From: Micromonospora endophytica
Lineage (GTDB): Bacteria > Actinomycetota > Actinomycetes > Mycobacteriales > Micromonosporaceae
Direction: 5' to 3'
Assembly: GCF_003236305.1 (NCBI RefSeq)
Contig: NZ_POTX01000022.1
Location: 1 to 43,090 of the forward strand
DNA length: 43,090 nucleotides
Positions within the stretch are counted from its first letter, which is position 1. The number at the start of each line of letters is the position of its first letter. This document shows positions 1 through 8,357 of this stretch, piece by piece. Made by a program: the position numbers and the translations under genes. The notes under the pieces are model-generated. The model was not told where the DNA came from, searched no databases, and worked only from the letters and a program-made list of their open reading frames with translations.

Positions 1-5
1 CCTTA

Positions 6-38
6 TCGTCGGCAGCGTCAGGTGTGTATAAGAGACAG
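6..38 (+). other. Nextera adapter / Tn5 mosaic end (sequencing artefact)
   Basis: Positions 6-38 match the 33-nt Illumina Nextera read-1 adapter, including the Tn5 mosaic end (GTGTATAAGAGACAG at 24-38), with a single A-to-G difference. It sits at the contig edge and interrupts the epimerase gene. It is library-preparation sequence left in the assembly, not a transposon. Bases 1-5 are probably junk as well. Confidence 0.96.
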
Positions 39-1035
39 GGCTGGGAGTGCCGGCGCGATGCGCCATGCCGGCAAGGAGTTCCTTCAGCGCGGCCACCGAG
101 CTGACAGTGGGCTGCCAGCCCAGCTCCGTTTCGGCCCGCTCGCTGGACATCAGCGGTGCGTTCAGCGCCAACTCCACCCAGCCGGCGTCGACCGGCTGCA
201 ACCGGGCCCGCCAGGTCAGCGCGGCGGCCGCGCGCAGCACCGGGGCGGCCACCGGCACGGTCCAACCATGGAAGTGCCGGGCCACCAGCTCCGAGGTCAG
301 CACCGGGTCCGCGGCGACGTTGAAGGCACCGCGCGCCTCACCCAACACCGCTCGGGCGTACGCGTCCGCCACGTCGTCGGCGTGCACCGCCTGCATCCGC
401 AGCCGGCGGTTGCTGGGCACCAGCGGCAGCCGACCGAACCGCAGCAGCCGCACCGGCACCAGCGGCCCGAGGAAGTAGCGGCTGATCTCCGTACCGGCCT
501 CCCGCTGGAAGATCAAACCGGGCCGCAGCCGCACCACCCGCAGCGCCGGATGGGTCCGCTCGATCCCGTCGAGCATCTCCTCCACCGCCGCCTTGTCCCG
601 GCTGTACGACGATCCGGCCACCCCGGTCGTCGGCCAGCGCTCGCTGACCGGCTGGTCCTTCGGGCCGGGCGCGTAGGTGCCCACCGACGAGGCGTACACC
701 AGCGCCGGCACCCGGGCCCGCAGCACCGCGTCGACCACCGCCCGGCTGCCACCGACGTTGGTGCGGCGCAACTGGCGCTGGTCGTGGCTGGGCTGGATCT
801 GCCAGGCCAGGTGCACCACCGCGTCGGCACCGGCGAAGATCCCGGCCAGCGCGTCGGCCGCGCCCGGCGACCCGATGTCGCAGGAGTGCCAGCGCACCCC
901 GTCGTACGGCTCACCGGCACCTGCGTGCGGCAACCGGCGCGCCACCCCGACCAGATCGACGCCGCGCTCTCGCCGTAGCCGGCGCAGCAGCGCGGTGCCG
1001 ACGTTGCCACTCGCCCCCACCACCACGATCCGCAT
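39..1035 (-). CDS. NAD-dependent epimerase/dehydratase (extended SDR), 3' truncated by contig edge
   Basis: The protein starts at ATG 1035-1033 and runs open to the adapter, so about 332 codons are visible and the stop is missing. The N-terminus MRIVVVGASGNVGT carries the GxxGxxG nucleotide-binding motif of a Rossmann fold. Further on come YASSVGTY and the SDR catalytic YxxxK as YSRDK (translated directly from the reverse strand). Members of this family use NAD(P) to epimerise, dehydrate or reduce nucleotide sugars or other small substrates; the substrate here cannot be told. It lies downstream of the hydrolase gene at 1145-5278, on the same strand, but a strong hairpin at 1089-1124 separates them, so it probably has its own promoter. 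Confidence 0.85.
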
Positions 1036-1088
1036 GTCCGACCCGTACCCGGTCAGTCGCTTTCCACGCCTGTCCGTCGGCGAACGAG

Positions 1089-1124
1089 CGGGAAGGGCCC
1101 TCCCTGCCCGGAGAGCCCTTCCCG
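1089..1124 (-). terminator. Perfect 10-bp hairpin, terminator of the 1145-5278 gene
   Basis: CGGGAAGGGC at 1089-1098 pairs perfectly with GCCCTTCCCG at 1115-1124 around a 16-nt loop. It lies 21 bases past the stop codon of the secreted hydrolase gene. There is no U tract, which is common for actinobacterial terminators. Confidence 0.7.
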
Positions 1125-1144
1125 TCAGTGCCTGAAGTGCCGGG

Positions 1145-4100
1145 TCATCCCTTCTTGATGAATTTCACGTCCACGGACTGACTCGCGGTCTTACCTGTCG
1201 CGTTGGCAAACGCGACTGTGAGTTTCACGTCCAGCCGGCCCGTCTTGATCAACGTCTGCCGGTACGCGGGGGTGAGCGACACCGTCATCGTGACGGTGCT
1301 CCCCTTGCTCACCTGCTTAGTGGCCGTGGCCACCTGAGCGGCCGAGATGGTGACCACACCGGCCGTGTTCACCGTGGCGGTGACCGTCGCCGTACCCGCG
1401 TTGGCGTTGACCTCCACCTTGTTGATCTTCACGGTGGGCGATGGGGTGACCGGTGCCACCGTGCTGACCACCGGCTTGGACAGCGTCTTGTGCCCGGCCG
1501 AGTCGACGACCAGCGCCTGGAAGGTGACCTTCTTGCCCGCGTCCTTCGGGCCCGGTGTCCAGCTGAACTGGTACGGAGCGGTGCTGGTCGTGCCGACCTT
1601 GGTGCCGTTGACCAGCAGACTGGCCGAGGCGATGGCGAAGTCATCGGTGCCCCGGACCAGTGGATACACCGGCGTCCCGACCTGGAACACCGAGCCCCGC
1701 CCCGGGTCGGCCACCTCGGCCGACGGCGCGAGGTCGACGGTGCGCCCCACCCCGGTCGGCACCGCGCGCGGCGGCGACGACTGGAGTTTGGTGAGGGTGA
1801 CAGTGGCCGCGCCGGTGCTGTCGGGGCCGGAGATGGCCTCGACTCCGGTGCTCGGCACCGCCGGGCCGCCCGGCACCGGCTTCCCCTTGCCGAGGTAGCT
1901 GCCGGAGACCACGAACGGCGCGCCCTCGCGGACGGCGCTGTTGTCGGCGTTGGCGTTGTACGCGGCGAAGCCGTTGCCGGTGAGGATGTCACCCGAAGCG
2001 GTGAGCGCCCCGGCCGTGTCGGTACCGGCGTCGGTCAGCAGGATGCCGTACGACTTGGCTGGCTCGGGCAGGTAGTAGTTCCCGGTGATCCGGCTGTCGT
2101 TCACGAAGCCGGTCACCCCGCTGGCGTACTTGATGCCGGTCTGCGGGTACACGCTGTTCGGCACACCCTTGACGACCGTGTCGGTCACGTAACCGCGGTA
2201 CCGGATGCCGGTCCGTACGGTGTTGTCCGGGTTGCCGTCCGTGCCCCGCGCGCCGTCGAACAGGATGCCGCCCGACTGGTAGCCGGAGATCACGCTGCCG
2301 GTGACGGTCAGTTCGCTCTCGACCGTGGCGGAACTCGTCCCCCGGATCACGCCGGTCTTGACGATGCCCCAGCCGTGCGGGTGCTCGGCGAGTTCCTGCG
2401 CGTTTGTCGCGACCTTCATCGGGCCGACGACGCTGTTCGCGATGCGGCCGGCCGCGCCGAAGAAGGCGATGCCCGCCTCGGCCCAGACGTTGCCCGAGGT
2501 CACCGTCACGCCCGAGATGTCGACGAACATCTCGTTGGTGTCGGTCGAGCCGAGCGACTGCCGGGACACGGTGATCACGTTGCCGCCACCGTCCCGCAGG
2601 TACGGCTGATCGCCCGCCAGGGTGCCGAGCGACTGGTCCGGCTTGATGATCACCTTGTCCGCGCCGGCACCCTTGATCTTCAAGGGCTTGTTGATCGTCA
2701 GGCCGTTGCGTGCACCGGCCTGGACCGGGTTGGACGCGTGGTGCACCGGAGTCGAGGACTCCTGGTAGACACCCGCGCAGACCACGATCGTGTCCCACGG
2801 CGACGCGTAGTCGACAGCCGTCTGGATCGAGGTGAACTGGGCGTCCGGGCACTGCTTCCGGTCGTCGTCGACAGTCCAGGTGGTGTTCCCCAACGGGTTC
2901 GCGACCGGGTCGATCAGCGCGACGTTGCCCGGCGTGTTGTCGTACGCCCGCAGGTAGGTCGCCGGGTCCGGACCGCCCAGGGCGGACCGGCCGTAACCGG
3001 CGCCGTTCGCCTGGTTGCCGTCCGACAGCAGGTTCGCCCCGGCCGTGCTCTCCTGGAAGCGCACGTCAGCCAGCTGGATCGAGCCGGACTTCGGCAGGTC
3101 ACCCACGCCGAACCGGAACTCGAGCTGGGCCAGCGAGCCGAGGTCCACGCCCTGCGCCGCGAACTCGCTGAGCGGAACCCGGATCTGGTCGAGAACGATG
3201 TGCGTGTTCGGCGTGTTCGTGCCGGTCGACATGTGCAGGGCGTTACCCCAGCGTGGGTCCCCGGCGTCAACGGTGGCCTCGCGGCCGGAGGTGTCGGTAA
3301 GCGCGATCAGGAAGCGCTGGGTCGTCGACGTCGGGTCGTACGAGGTGGGCAGCTCGTTCGGCCAGACCGGGCTCGCCGGGGTGCCGTTCACAGTGGTGTC
3401 CCGGGTGTTGTCGCCCCGGTTGTCGGCCCCCGGGTTACGCAGATCGAAGAAGTTGACGGCAGCGCCCATCGTCAGCGCCTTGAGGCCGCGCAGGTCCTTC
3501 GACGCCGCCGGAATCTGCGCGGTGAGAGTGGCCGTCGAGCCCTGCTCCCAGGCGAGCGTGAGCTGGCGACCATAGGAGTGGTTGATCGGGCTGTTCTCCC
3601 GGGTGGCGTTCTGCCCACCGAGCGCGCCCGCCGCCGGCAACGGACAGGGCTTGGCGGCAGTCGGCAGCCCACTCTTGCCGAGCTGCGACGGCGCGAACTC
3701 CCCCGGCTCCGGGTTACACCAGTCGTAACCACCCTCGGTCGCCGCCGGCTTCGGCGAAACCCCAGCGGCCTGCGCGTACGGGTCGGCGAAGCCGTTGCCG
3801 TTCAACGAGCCACCGAGCGCGTTGAGGGTGAGCGGATTCGTCACCTCGGGGCGGATCACGTCCACCCGCTCCTGCGGCGCGGCGAAGTAGCTCGTGTTGA
3901 CCCGCTCGTTGCAGGGGATGGCCATGCCGGACGGGCTCGTCGGGCAGGCCGTCGGCGGGACCTGCAAACCGGTGGAGGTGTCCGCCAACTCACCGGTCAG
4001 GTACGGCTGGAACGCGCCCTCGCCACCGATGTAGCGGCGGAAGAAGGCGGCCATCGTGGCCAGCCCGAGCTTCTCCTGGTCACCCATGCGCGCCGGGTCA

Positions 4101-5278
4101 CCCGAGAACTTGGTGTTCACCGCCGGGTTGAGCTGGTCGGAGTTGTCGATCTGGTAGTTCCGGCTCGGGTCGGTGGAGCTGGCGGCACCACTGAGCCGCA
4201 GGTTGTTCGGGTGGATGTTGTTCGTCGCGAACGGTGCCGAGTTGCCGCATGCCGCGTCGTTGTTGTTCTGGCCGTCCGCGCTGCCGTCGGCGTACCAGAC
4301 CGAGTTGTACCAGTTGTGGTTCGCGCCCAGGTGCTCCACCTGGATCCGCGGGAAGGGGTCGTTCGGGTTGACGTACTGGCTGCGCTCGTACAGCCGGGCG
4401 CCCTGCAGGTTGGAGACGTCGCCGTCACACATCGGCAGGATCGTCATGTACGGCATGCCGTACGGCGCCTTGCGCTCGTAGTCCACCGGCGCGAGCGAGA
4501 TGACACCGCGCAGCGGATAGCGCGGCCCGTCGGTACGGATGCGGTTGTAGTCGATGAAGCTCGACACCGCGTCACCGCCGCGTGAGTGGCCCATCAGGCC
4601 GATGCGGGTCAGGTCGAGGCGGCCGGAGAGCGTGGTGCCGATGGTGGTGTGCTCGTCGACCGGCAGACCACCAGCGCGGTTCGCCGCACTTATCGCGTCC
4701 AGGGTGGCGGCGATGAGCAGGCGGCGGTTGTGCATGCCTTTGCCCTTGGCGCTGTCCTGCCGCATCATCAGCTGGTCCTGGGATACCGAGAACGTGGTGT
4801 AACCCCAGGTGGCGAGGTTCTCCGCGAGGTAGGCGTAGCCGCTCTCGTTGTGCTTGAACACGGCACAGGTGAGCGCGGCGTTGTTCAACCCGGAGTCGCA
4901 CGAGCCGTGGTTGCCGTGCACCAGCACGATCAGCGGCGACGGCTTGGTACGCCGGGTCCAGTCGGGGGTGTAGAGCTGGCCGCGGATCTCGATCTGCTCC
5001 GCTGCCTGTGCCGTACCGGCCGTCGGGTCGGCTCCGGCGGAGTTCGGCTCCTGGATGGTGGCGAGGCCGAATTTGACCTCCTGGATGGCCTGGTAGCCGA
5101 ACGGCCCGCGGGCCGTCGGGTCGGGCAGGTCCGCCGAGGTCACAGTGGGGGTCGCGGCTACCGGCGGCACCGTCGTTGGGGCCGCCGTCACCGGCGAGGT
5201 CAGCACTACCGGGGCCGCGAGCGAGGCGACCACCGCGAGGAGCAACCGCGTGCTCCTCCGCGTTCGTACGTGCGACAC
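1145..5278 (-). CDS. Large secreted protein: alpha/beta hydrolase + parallel beta-helix + Ig-like domains
   Basis: The protein has 1377 aa. The start is taken as GTG 5278, which has GGAG five bases upstream and is followed directly by a twin-arginine-poor Sec-type signal (RTRRSTRLLLAVVASLAAPVV, cut near TAA). Residues about 110-440 are an alpha/beta hydrolase: oxyanion region VLVHGNHGSC (about 118-127), nucleophile elbow GHSRGG (Ser232), an acid in LPMCDGDV (about 285) and a histidine in GANHNW (about 321). Around 800-1160 is a right-handed beta-helix-like region beginning CPDAQFTSIQTAV, as in pectate-lyase-type folds. The last 200 residues look like two Ig-like or bacterial adhesion domains. 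It probably acts outside the cell on a polymer or ester, but the substrate is unknown. It is monocistronic, with a terminator hairpin behind it. Confidence 0.85.
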   Translation of the reverse strand: MSHVRTRRSTRLLLAVVASLAAPVVLTSPVTAAPTTVPPVAATPTVTSADLPDPTARGPFGYQAIQEVKFGLATIQEPNSAGADPTAGTAQAAEQIEIRGQLYTPDWTRRTKPSPLIVLVHGNHGSCDSGLNNAALTCAVFKHNESGYAYLAENLATWGYTTFSVSQDQLMMRQDSAKGKGMHNRRLLIAATLDAISAANRAGGLPVDEHTTIGTTLSGRLDLTRIGLMGHSRGGDAVSSFIDYNRIRTDGPRYPLRGVISLAPVDYERKAPYGMPYMTILPMCDGDVSNLQGARLYERSQYVNPNDPFPRIQVEHLGANHNWYNSVWYADGSADGQNNNDAACGNSAPFATNNIHPNNLRLSGAASSTDPSRNYQIDNSDQLNPAVNTKFSGDPARMGDQEKLGLATMAAFFRRYIGGEGAFQPYLTGELADTSTGLQVPPTACPTSPSGMAIPCNERVNTSYFAAPQERVDVIRPEVTNPLTLNALGGSLNGNGFADPYAQAAGVSPKPAATEGGYDWCNPEPGEFAPSQLGKSGLPTAAKPCPLPAAGALGGQNATRENSPINHSYGRQLTLAWEQGSTATLTAQIPAASKDLRGLKALTMGAAVNFFDLRNPGADNRGDNTRDTTVNGTPASPVWPNELPTSYDPTSTTQRFLIALTDTSGREATVDAGDPRWGNALHMSTGTNTPNTHIVLDQIRVPLSEFAAQGVDLGSLAQLEFRFGVGDLPKSGSIQLADVRFQESTAGANLLSDGNQANGAGYGRSALGGPDPATYLRAYDNTPGNVALIDPVANPLGNTTWTVDDDRKQCPDAQFTSIQTAVDYASPWDTIVVCAGVYQESSTPVHHASNPVQAGARNGLTINKPLKIKGAGADKVIIKPDQSLGTLAGDQPYLRDGGGNVITVSRQSLGSTDTNEMFVDISGVTVTSGNVWAEAGIAFFGAAGRIANSVVGPMKVATNAQELAEHPHGWGIVKTGVIRGTSSATVESELTVTGSVISGYQSGGILFDGARGTDGNPDNTVRTGIRYRGYVTDTVVKGVPNSVYPQTGIKYASGVTGFVNDSRITGNYYLPEPAKSYGILLTDAGTDTAGALTASGDILTGNGFAAYNANADNSAVREGAPFVVSGSYLGKGKPVPGGPAVPSTGVEAISGPDSTGAATVTLTKLQSSPPRAVPTGVGRTVDLAPSAEVADPGRGSVFQVGTPVYPLVRGTDDFAIASASLLVNGTKVGTTSTAPYQFSWTPGPKDAGKKVTFQALVVDSAGHKTLSKPVVSTVAPVTPSPTVKINKVEVNANAGTATVTATVNTAGVVTISAAQVATATKQVSKGSTVTMTVSLTPAYRQTLIKTGRLDVKLTVAFANATGKTASQSVDVKFIKKG

Positions 5279-5579
5279 ATATTCTCCCGGAAAAGGAGTG
5301 GAAATATTGAACGTGCGGGACGCTAGCCAGCCCACGTTTCTCCGGGATTTCCTATGACGCAGGTCTCATCCAGCTCCGACTAAACCGTTCCTACCAGGTA
5401 ATATGAGCCCTGTCGGGCAGCCGGCAGCAAGCCCGGCGATTGGGATGGCCAGCCACTCCGACGGACATTCCAATACGTCGCGACGAGCGCTTCCGGACCC
5501 GAAAACGCGACGCGGATCGCCTGATCCAGACCATTGTTTTCCGATTCCAGATCAGCGACCTGTCGGATTTATCCCCGCC
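5279..5579. other. Intergenic region upstream of the secreted hydrolase
   Basis: About 300 bases with lower GC than the surroundings. The right part lies beyond the 3' end of the DUF1772 gene. The left part carries the ribosome binding site and presumably the promoter of the hydrolase gene. I see no RNA gene, strong hairpin or convincing reading frame. Confidence 0.5.
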
Positions 5580-6074
5580 TTAGCGGACAAGCAGGGCACC
5601 GATCAGGCCGGCGAAGGCCGCAACCGAACTGACCGTCCGGACCAGGTTCCAGCGCACCCAGGGCCCCTCGAACCGCTGCCGAACCGCCGCCAGGTCAGTG
5701 ATCCCGTCGACCGGCCCGACGGCATCCAACTCGTTGTTGAGCGGCACGTTGCAGCGCATCGTCACGCCGAACGTCACCAGATGCCCGACCAGCGCGGCAA
5801 CCAGCCAGCCCAGCACCGCACCGCCGGCACCAGACCGCCCGACCTCGGCCACCACGGCCACCGCGACCAGCAGTGGCCCGCCCAGGAACACCGACAGGAA
5901 CCAGCCGTTCAGAATCTTGCGGTTGATCGACTGCATGGTGCCGACAAGCGTTCGATCGTCGGTCGCGGCCAGACCCGGCAACACCGAGCAGGCGTACGCG
6001 AAGAACAGCCCCGCCACCAACCCGGTGCTGAGGGTGGCCCCGGCCAGCACAACAACGAGCATCACTTCCGGCAT
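5580..6074 (-). CDS. DUF1772 (anthrone oxygenase-like) membrane protein
   Basis: The protein has 164 aa. The start at ATG 6074 (MPEVMLVVVL) is preceded by GGGGAGG at a good distance; an upstream in-frame ATG at 6128 lacks a site. Four hydrophobic segments are visible: LVVVLAGATLSTGLVAGLFF, the run around GWFLSVFLGGPLLVAV, GWLVAALVGHLVTFG and SSVAAFAGLIGALL. Between them is the conserved MRCNVPLNNEL stretch that marks DUF1772. Some fungal and actinobacterial relatives oxidise anthrones in polyketide pathways, but most are uncharacterised and no biosynthetic genes lie nearby. It is a single gene, divergent from the tRNA-Lys that follows. Confidence 0.85.
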   Translation of the reverse strand: MPEVMLVVVLAGATLSTGLVAGLFFAYACSVLPGLAATDDRTLVGTMQSINRKILNGWFLSVFLGGPLLVAVAVVAEVGRSGAGGAVLGWLVAALVGHLVTFGVTMRCNVPLNNELDAVGPVDGITDLAAVRQRFEGPWVRWNLVRTVSSVAAFAGLIGALLVR

Positions 6075-6229
6075 GCTTGACCTCCCCGTGGCACAGCCGA
6101 CCACGCCGATCCTGCCAGCCCCGATCAACCATCTCGACCACGCGTCACCCGCTGCGGAGCCGCACTGCTCACCCGCCGGGCGGGAAGCGGCGAGCCCGGC
6201 CCCACAGGTGTCCGGTAACCTGAGCGCGC

Positions 6230-6301
6230 GGGCCGCTAGCTCAATGGCAGAGCTGTGGACTTTTAATCCATAGGTTCAGGGTTCGAGTCCCTGGCGGCCC
6301 A
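6230..6301 (+). tRNA. tRNA-Lys (anticodon TTT)
   Basis: A 72-nt cloverleaf: acceptor GGGCCGC at 6230-6236 pairs with GCGGCCC at 6294-6300, with discriminator A at 6301. The anticodon loop is CTTTTAA, giving TTT. The T-arm is CAGGG-TTCGAGT-CCCTG. No CCA is encoded. Its 3' end is repeated at 8337-8357, so it is a likely integration target. Confidence 0.95.
6275..6295 (+). repeat. attL-like direct repeat inside tRNA-Lys 3' end
   Basis: Twenty-one bases of the T-arm and acceptor (core GGGTTCGAGTCCCTGGC) are identical to 8337-8357. Allowing one mismatch the match runs 27 bases, to 6301 and 8363. Duplicated tRNA 3' ends typically flank elements inserted by tyrosine integrases. No integrase gene lies between the copies. 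Confidence 0.6.
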
Positions 6302-6314
6302 CTCCGTTCCAGCT

Positions 6315-6345
6315 CAGCGGCCCTTTGCGGGGCCGCTGTCTTTGT
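6315..6345 (+). terminator. Rho-independent-type terminator after tRNA-Lys
   Basis: CAGCGGCCC at 6315-6323 pairs perfectly with GGGCCGCTG at 6330-6338 around a six-base loop and is followed by TCTTTGT. It starts 14 bases after the tRNA. Confidence 0.75.
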
Positions 6346-6406
6346 CTGCGTGGCTCGTACAGCAGCGAAGTACAGCATCACCCAGGAGCAAGGCAGGACA
6401 TCTGAG

Positions 6407-6422
6407 GTACAGTTTCCTGTAC
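6407..6422 (+). promoter_or_regulatory. Likely YefM operator (GTACAG-N4-CTGTAC)
   Basis: GTACAG-TTTC-CTGTAC is a perfect 6-bp inverted repeat 17 bases before the antitoxin start. It contains the TGTAC core known from the E. coli YefM operator (TGTACA hexamers). A further half-site, GTACAG, lies at 6370-6375. Confidence 0.6.
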
Positions 6423-6439
6423 TTGCCCTGGAGGTGGTC

Positions 6440-6715
6440 ATGCGGACCGTGAACTTCACCCAGCTACGCCAGAACCTGGCTGCCGAACTCGACAGCGTCA
6501 TCGACGACGCCGAGGAAGTGGTGGTGACCCGCTCGGGCCATGAGCCGGTGGTGATCGTGTCGCTGGCCGAGTACGAGTCGATGAAGGAAACCGAGTACCT
6601 CCTGCGTAGCCCCAGCAACGCCGCAGTCCTTCGCCGGTCGATCGCCGAGCTTGAGCAGGGCGACACGACCGAGCGGGAGCTGGCCGACCCGGACACCGCG
6701 CGAGACGTCGCGTGA
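6440..6715 (+). CDS. yefM: Type II antitoxin, Phd/YefM family
   Basis: The protein has 91 aa, starting at ATG 6440 behind GGAGGTGG; upstream in-frame starts lie in the operator. The N-terminal fold MRTVNFTQLRQNLAAELDSV, then VVVTRSGHEPVVIVSLAEYESM, is the classic YefM DNA-binding and dimerisation domain. The acidic C-terminal tail (ELEQGDTTERELADPD) would wrap the toxin. In this family the antitoxin neutralises YoeB and represses the shared promoter, with the toxin as co-repressor. The gene overlaps yoeB by four bases (GTGA). The TGTAC-type palindrome at 6407-6422 fits autoregulation. Confidence 0.93.
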   Translation: MRTVNFTQLRQNLAAELDSVIDDAEEVVVTRSGHEPVVIVSLAEYESMKETEYLLRSPSNAAVLRRSIAELEQGDTTERELADPDTARDVA

Positions 6716-6969
6716 GGCTGGTCTTCACCGCGACAGCATGGAGCCAGTACCTCAGCCACACCGACCGCAAGCTGGTCAAGCGCATCAACGATCTCATCGC
6801 CGATGTGATGCGCAACGGGTACGAGGGCATCGGAAAGCCGGAGCCCTTGCGGGGCGAGCTGTCCGGCTTCTGGTCCCGCCGGATCGACCGCGAACACCGG
6901 CTGGTGTACCGAATCACCAAGGACGACGTCGAAATCATCGCCTGCCGATACCACTACGGCGACCGGTAA
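6712..6969 (+). CDS. yoeB: YoeB toxin, ribosome-dependent mRNA endonuclease
   Basis: The protein has 85 aa with a GTG start at 6712 overlapping the antitoxin stop (GTGA), the usual arrangement for translational coupling. The length matches E. coli YoeB (84 aa). Conserved features are [23 protein letters not shown] and the C-terminal CRYHYGDR, which supplies the catalytic His-Tyr pair. Family members bind the ribosomal A site and cut mRNA during translation when YefM is degraded. Nothing in the sequence suggests inactivation. An 80-bp near-identical piece of this gene, from 6851-6930, recurs at 16361-16440. Confidence 0.93.
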   Translation: MRLVFTATAWSQYLSHTDRKLVKRINDLIADVMRNGYEGIGKPEPLRGELSGFWSRRIDREHRLVYRITKDDVEIIACRYHYGDR

Positions 6970-7196
6970 CGGACCGGCGTGGAAGCGGCAGTGGTGGTAC
7001 CTCCGGCCCACCACACACCGCCGATGAGCTGCGACAACGCCAAGCGAAGATCATCGGGCGCATCGAGGGCACAACCGGGGATCAGGTTTGCTGCGCTCAC
7101 GAGATCAAGGTCTGGAGATCCGGAGGCGAGCCAAGATGTCGCCGATCTCTCGCGTCTCGTCGTGGTCGGATCCGTACACATGCGCAACAGGCCAAG
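6970..7196. other. Gap between yoeB and the Phd-like module
   Basis: About 230 bases between convergent modules. Short open stretches occur on both strands, but none has a ribosome binding site or recognisable domain. I see no terminator or RNA gene. Confidence 0.4.
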
Positions 7197-7550
7197 TCAG
7201 TCGGTGGCCTTGGGATGCCCGGTGCCGGCGTGCTTGATCCAGCAGGTGTTGGTGTCGTGGTCAGGCAGATACCAGATGCGCCCGCCCGCAGTGACTTCAT
7301 ACTGCCACTGCGGCAACGTCTTCCCGCTGTGTGTGGCGGCGGCGAGCGAGCCCTTGAGGGGATGCTGACGGCTGGTCGGCGGGGAGGGGCAGGGATCAGA
7401 CTCGATGGCGTCGAAGGCGACCCGGGTGCTGGCTGCGGCCTGGCGGCACAGTTCCTCCCAGCCTTTTGCCGCGTCGTTGGTGGCGAATCGCAGGGTGTAG
7501 CCGCCGGGTCGTGGTGGCGGCGCGGCCCGGTCGCCTCGCTTGGCGCTCAC
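7197..7550 (-). CDS. Probable toxin of a Phd-like TA pair (RelE-like fold suspected)
   Basis: The protein has 117 aa with a GTG start at 7550 overlapping the stop of the upstream gene (GTGA). The sequence YTLRFATNDAAKGWEELC, RQHPLKG and LPQWQYEVTAGGRIWYLPD has the order of a RelE/ParE-type fold: an early beta strand, two helices, a QHPLKG turn, then beta strands with aromatic residues. This comparison is by eye, and I do not recognise the family with certainty. Its place directly downstream of a Phd/YefM-like protein supports a toxin role. It could instead be an uncharacterised actinobacterial protein co-transcribed with a regulator. Confidence 0.65.
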   Translation of the reverse strand: MSAKRGDRAAPPPRPGGYTLRFATNDAAKGWEELCRQAAASTRVAFDAIESDPCPSPPTSRQHPLKGSLAAATHSGKTLPQWQYEVTAGGRIWYLPDHDTNTCWIKHAGTGHPKATD

Positions 7551-8014
7551 TCGCCGGCCGGGCGCGTGACCGGCCCGAAGTCGTCGGAACTCGGCTCAGC
7601 GAGGATCCGATGCAGGTCAGGGTCCGCGTGGATCTCGGCGGAGTGCCGCCACTCGGTGAGGAGCTGCGACAGGGCCGCAGTGCTGCCCAATGCCGCGGCT
7701 GCCTCCGCCGTGGCGACGAATTCGTCGGCCATCTGTTCGACGTCTTGAGGCGGCAGGAAGCGCACCCAGGGCAGCACGGTGGGCAGCACCTCGCGCACCA
7801 GGGCCGGCTCCCGGCGCACCACGCTGGCCAGCAGTCGGGCGGTCAGGTCCACCACCTCGCCCTCGGCCGCCGCCCGGTCGGCGGACATCAGCACCAGGTC
7901 AGCGGCGTCACGGCGGCGCAGCCGCACTGCGCGAGCGCGGGACAGCCGCTCGGTCGTCTCCACTGGCTGACGTAGCAACTCCGAGAACGGCACCGACTCC
8001 AACGGCATCGACAT
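7547..8014 (-). CDS. Phd/YefM-like antitoxin with extended C-terminus
   Basis: The protein has 155 aa. The start is ATG 8014; an ATG at 8008 is equally possible and no strong ribosome binding site is visible. The N-terminus PFSELLRQPVETTERLS, followed by VRLRRRDAADLVLMSADRAA, matches the Phd/YefM pattern of a promoter-binding domain with a beta hairpin. The second half, 85 helical residues ending SSDDFGPVTRPAGE, is longer than in ordinary YefM and probably binds the partner at 7197-7550. A near-perfect palindrome at 8024-8040 lies just before the start. The pair is convergent with yefM-yoeB within the tRNA-flanked segment. Confidence 0.7.
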   Translation of the reverse strand: MSMPLESVPFSELLRQPVETTERLSRARAVRLRRRDAADLVLMSADRAAAEGEVVDLTARLLASVVRREPALVREVLPTVLPWVRFLPPQDVEQMADEFVATAEAAAALGSTAALSQLLTEWRHSAEIHADPDLHRILAEPSSDDFGPVTRPAGE

Positions 8015-8023
8015 GATATCAAC

Positions 8024-8040
8024 ACTACTTCAGAAGTGGT
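8024..8040 (-). promoter_or_regulatory. Palindrome before the Phd-like antitoxin
   Basis: ACTTC-A-GAAGT (8027-8037) is a perfect palindrome. The next positions extend it to ACTACTTCAGAAGTGGT with one mismatched pair. It begins ten bases upstream of the antitoxin start, where an autoregulatory operator would sit. Confidence 0.5.
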
Positions 8041-8168
8041 CGTTTTGTCAGCTGGACTTGGCTGGCGGGAGAAGTCCAAGGGCATCTGGACCGGCGCGTC
8101 AGCGAAGCTCGCAACGGTCAGCGGCATCGTCGGCACGGTTACCGGGATCATCGGCGTCTTCAAGTAGC
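8041..8168 (+). pseudogene. Possible 3' remnant of a gene ending in a hydrophobic helix
   Basis: A plus-strand frame ending at TAG 8166-8168 reads WREKSKGIWTGASAKL and then a Gly/Val/Ile-rich hydrophobic tail ending GIIGVFK. There is no start codon with a ribosome binding site, and the frame runs back into the operator of the neighbouring antitoxin. It looks like the C-terminus of a lost gene. It could also be a chance frame. Confidence 0.3.
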
Positions 8169-8336
8169 CCTGCGGCCGGGCACGCCCGCCTCCCCTTGTG
8201 ACAAGATTAACGGGCACAACTCCGGCACGATAGAGGGCGACAAGGGCTGTCAAACGTTGTCAGGCGCCGTGAACGGATGCCATGCTCAGCCGCCCGATCT
8301 GTTTAGTCGCGGCGCATACTCGTGAGACCGGCCGGA
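8169..8336. other. Non-coding stretch before the right att-like repeat
   Basis: About 170 bases without a supportable gene. GACAAG recurs (GTGACAAGATT near 8200, GCGACAAGGGC near 8240), and TGTCAAACGTTGTCAGG contains an AACGTT palindrome. These could be integrase arm sites, but that is only a guess. Confidence 0.3.
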
Positions 8337-8357
8337 TTCAGGGTTCGAGTCCCTGGC
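8337..8357 (+). repeat. attR-like copy of the tRNA-Lys 3' end
   Basis: The 21 bases are identical to 6275-6295 and are followed, after one mismatch, by GCCCACCA, which includes an encoded CCA. Sequence upstream cannot fold into the rest of a tRNA (no matching D or anticodon stem), so this is a 3' tRNA fragment and not a gene. It bounds a 2.1-kb segment with yefM-yoeB and the Phd-like pair. Confidence 0.6.

Noticed and set aside
1..40. Tn5-type transposon end
   Set aside because: The sequence includes the Illumina-specific part of the adapter, so it is a library artefact.
1490..4585. Plus-strand open frame of over 1000 codons antisense to the secreted hydrolase
   Set aside because: Arg/Val/Gly-rich composition typical of the shadow frame of a high-GC gene; the opposite strand has a signal peptide, catalytic motifs and a ribosome binding site.
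6241..7014. Minus-strand frame over tRNA-Lys and yefM-yoeB
   Set aside because: Runs antisense through a tRNA and two well-supported TA genes, with biased composition.
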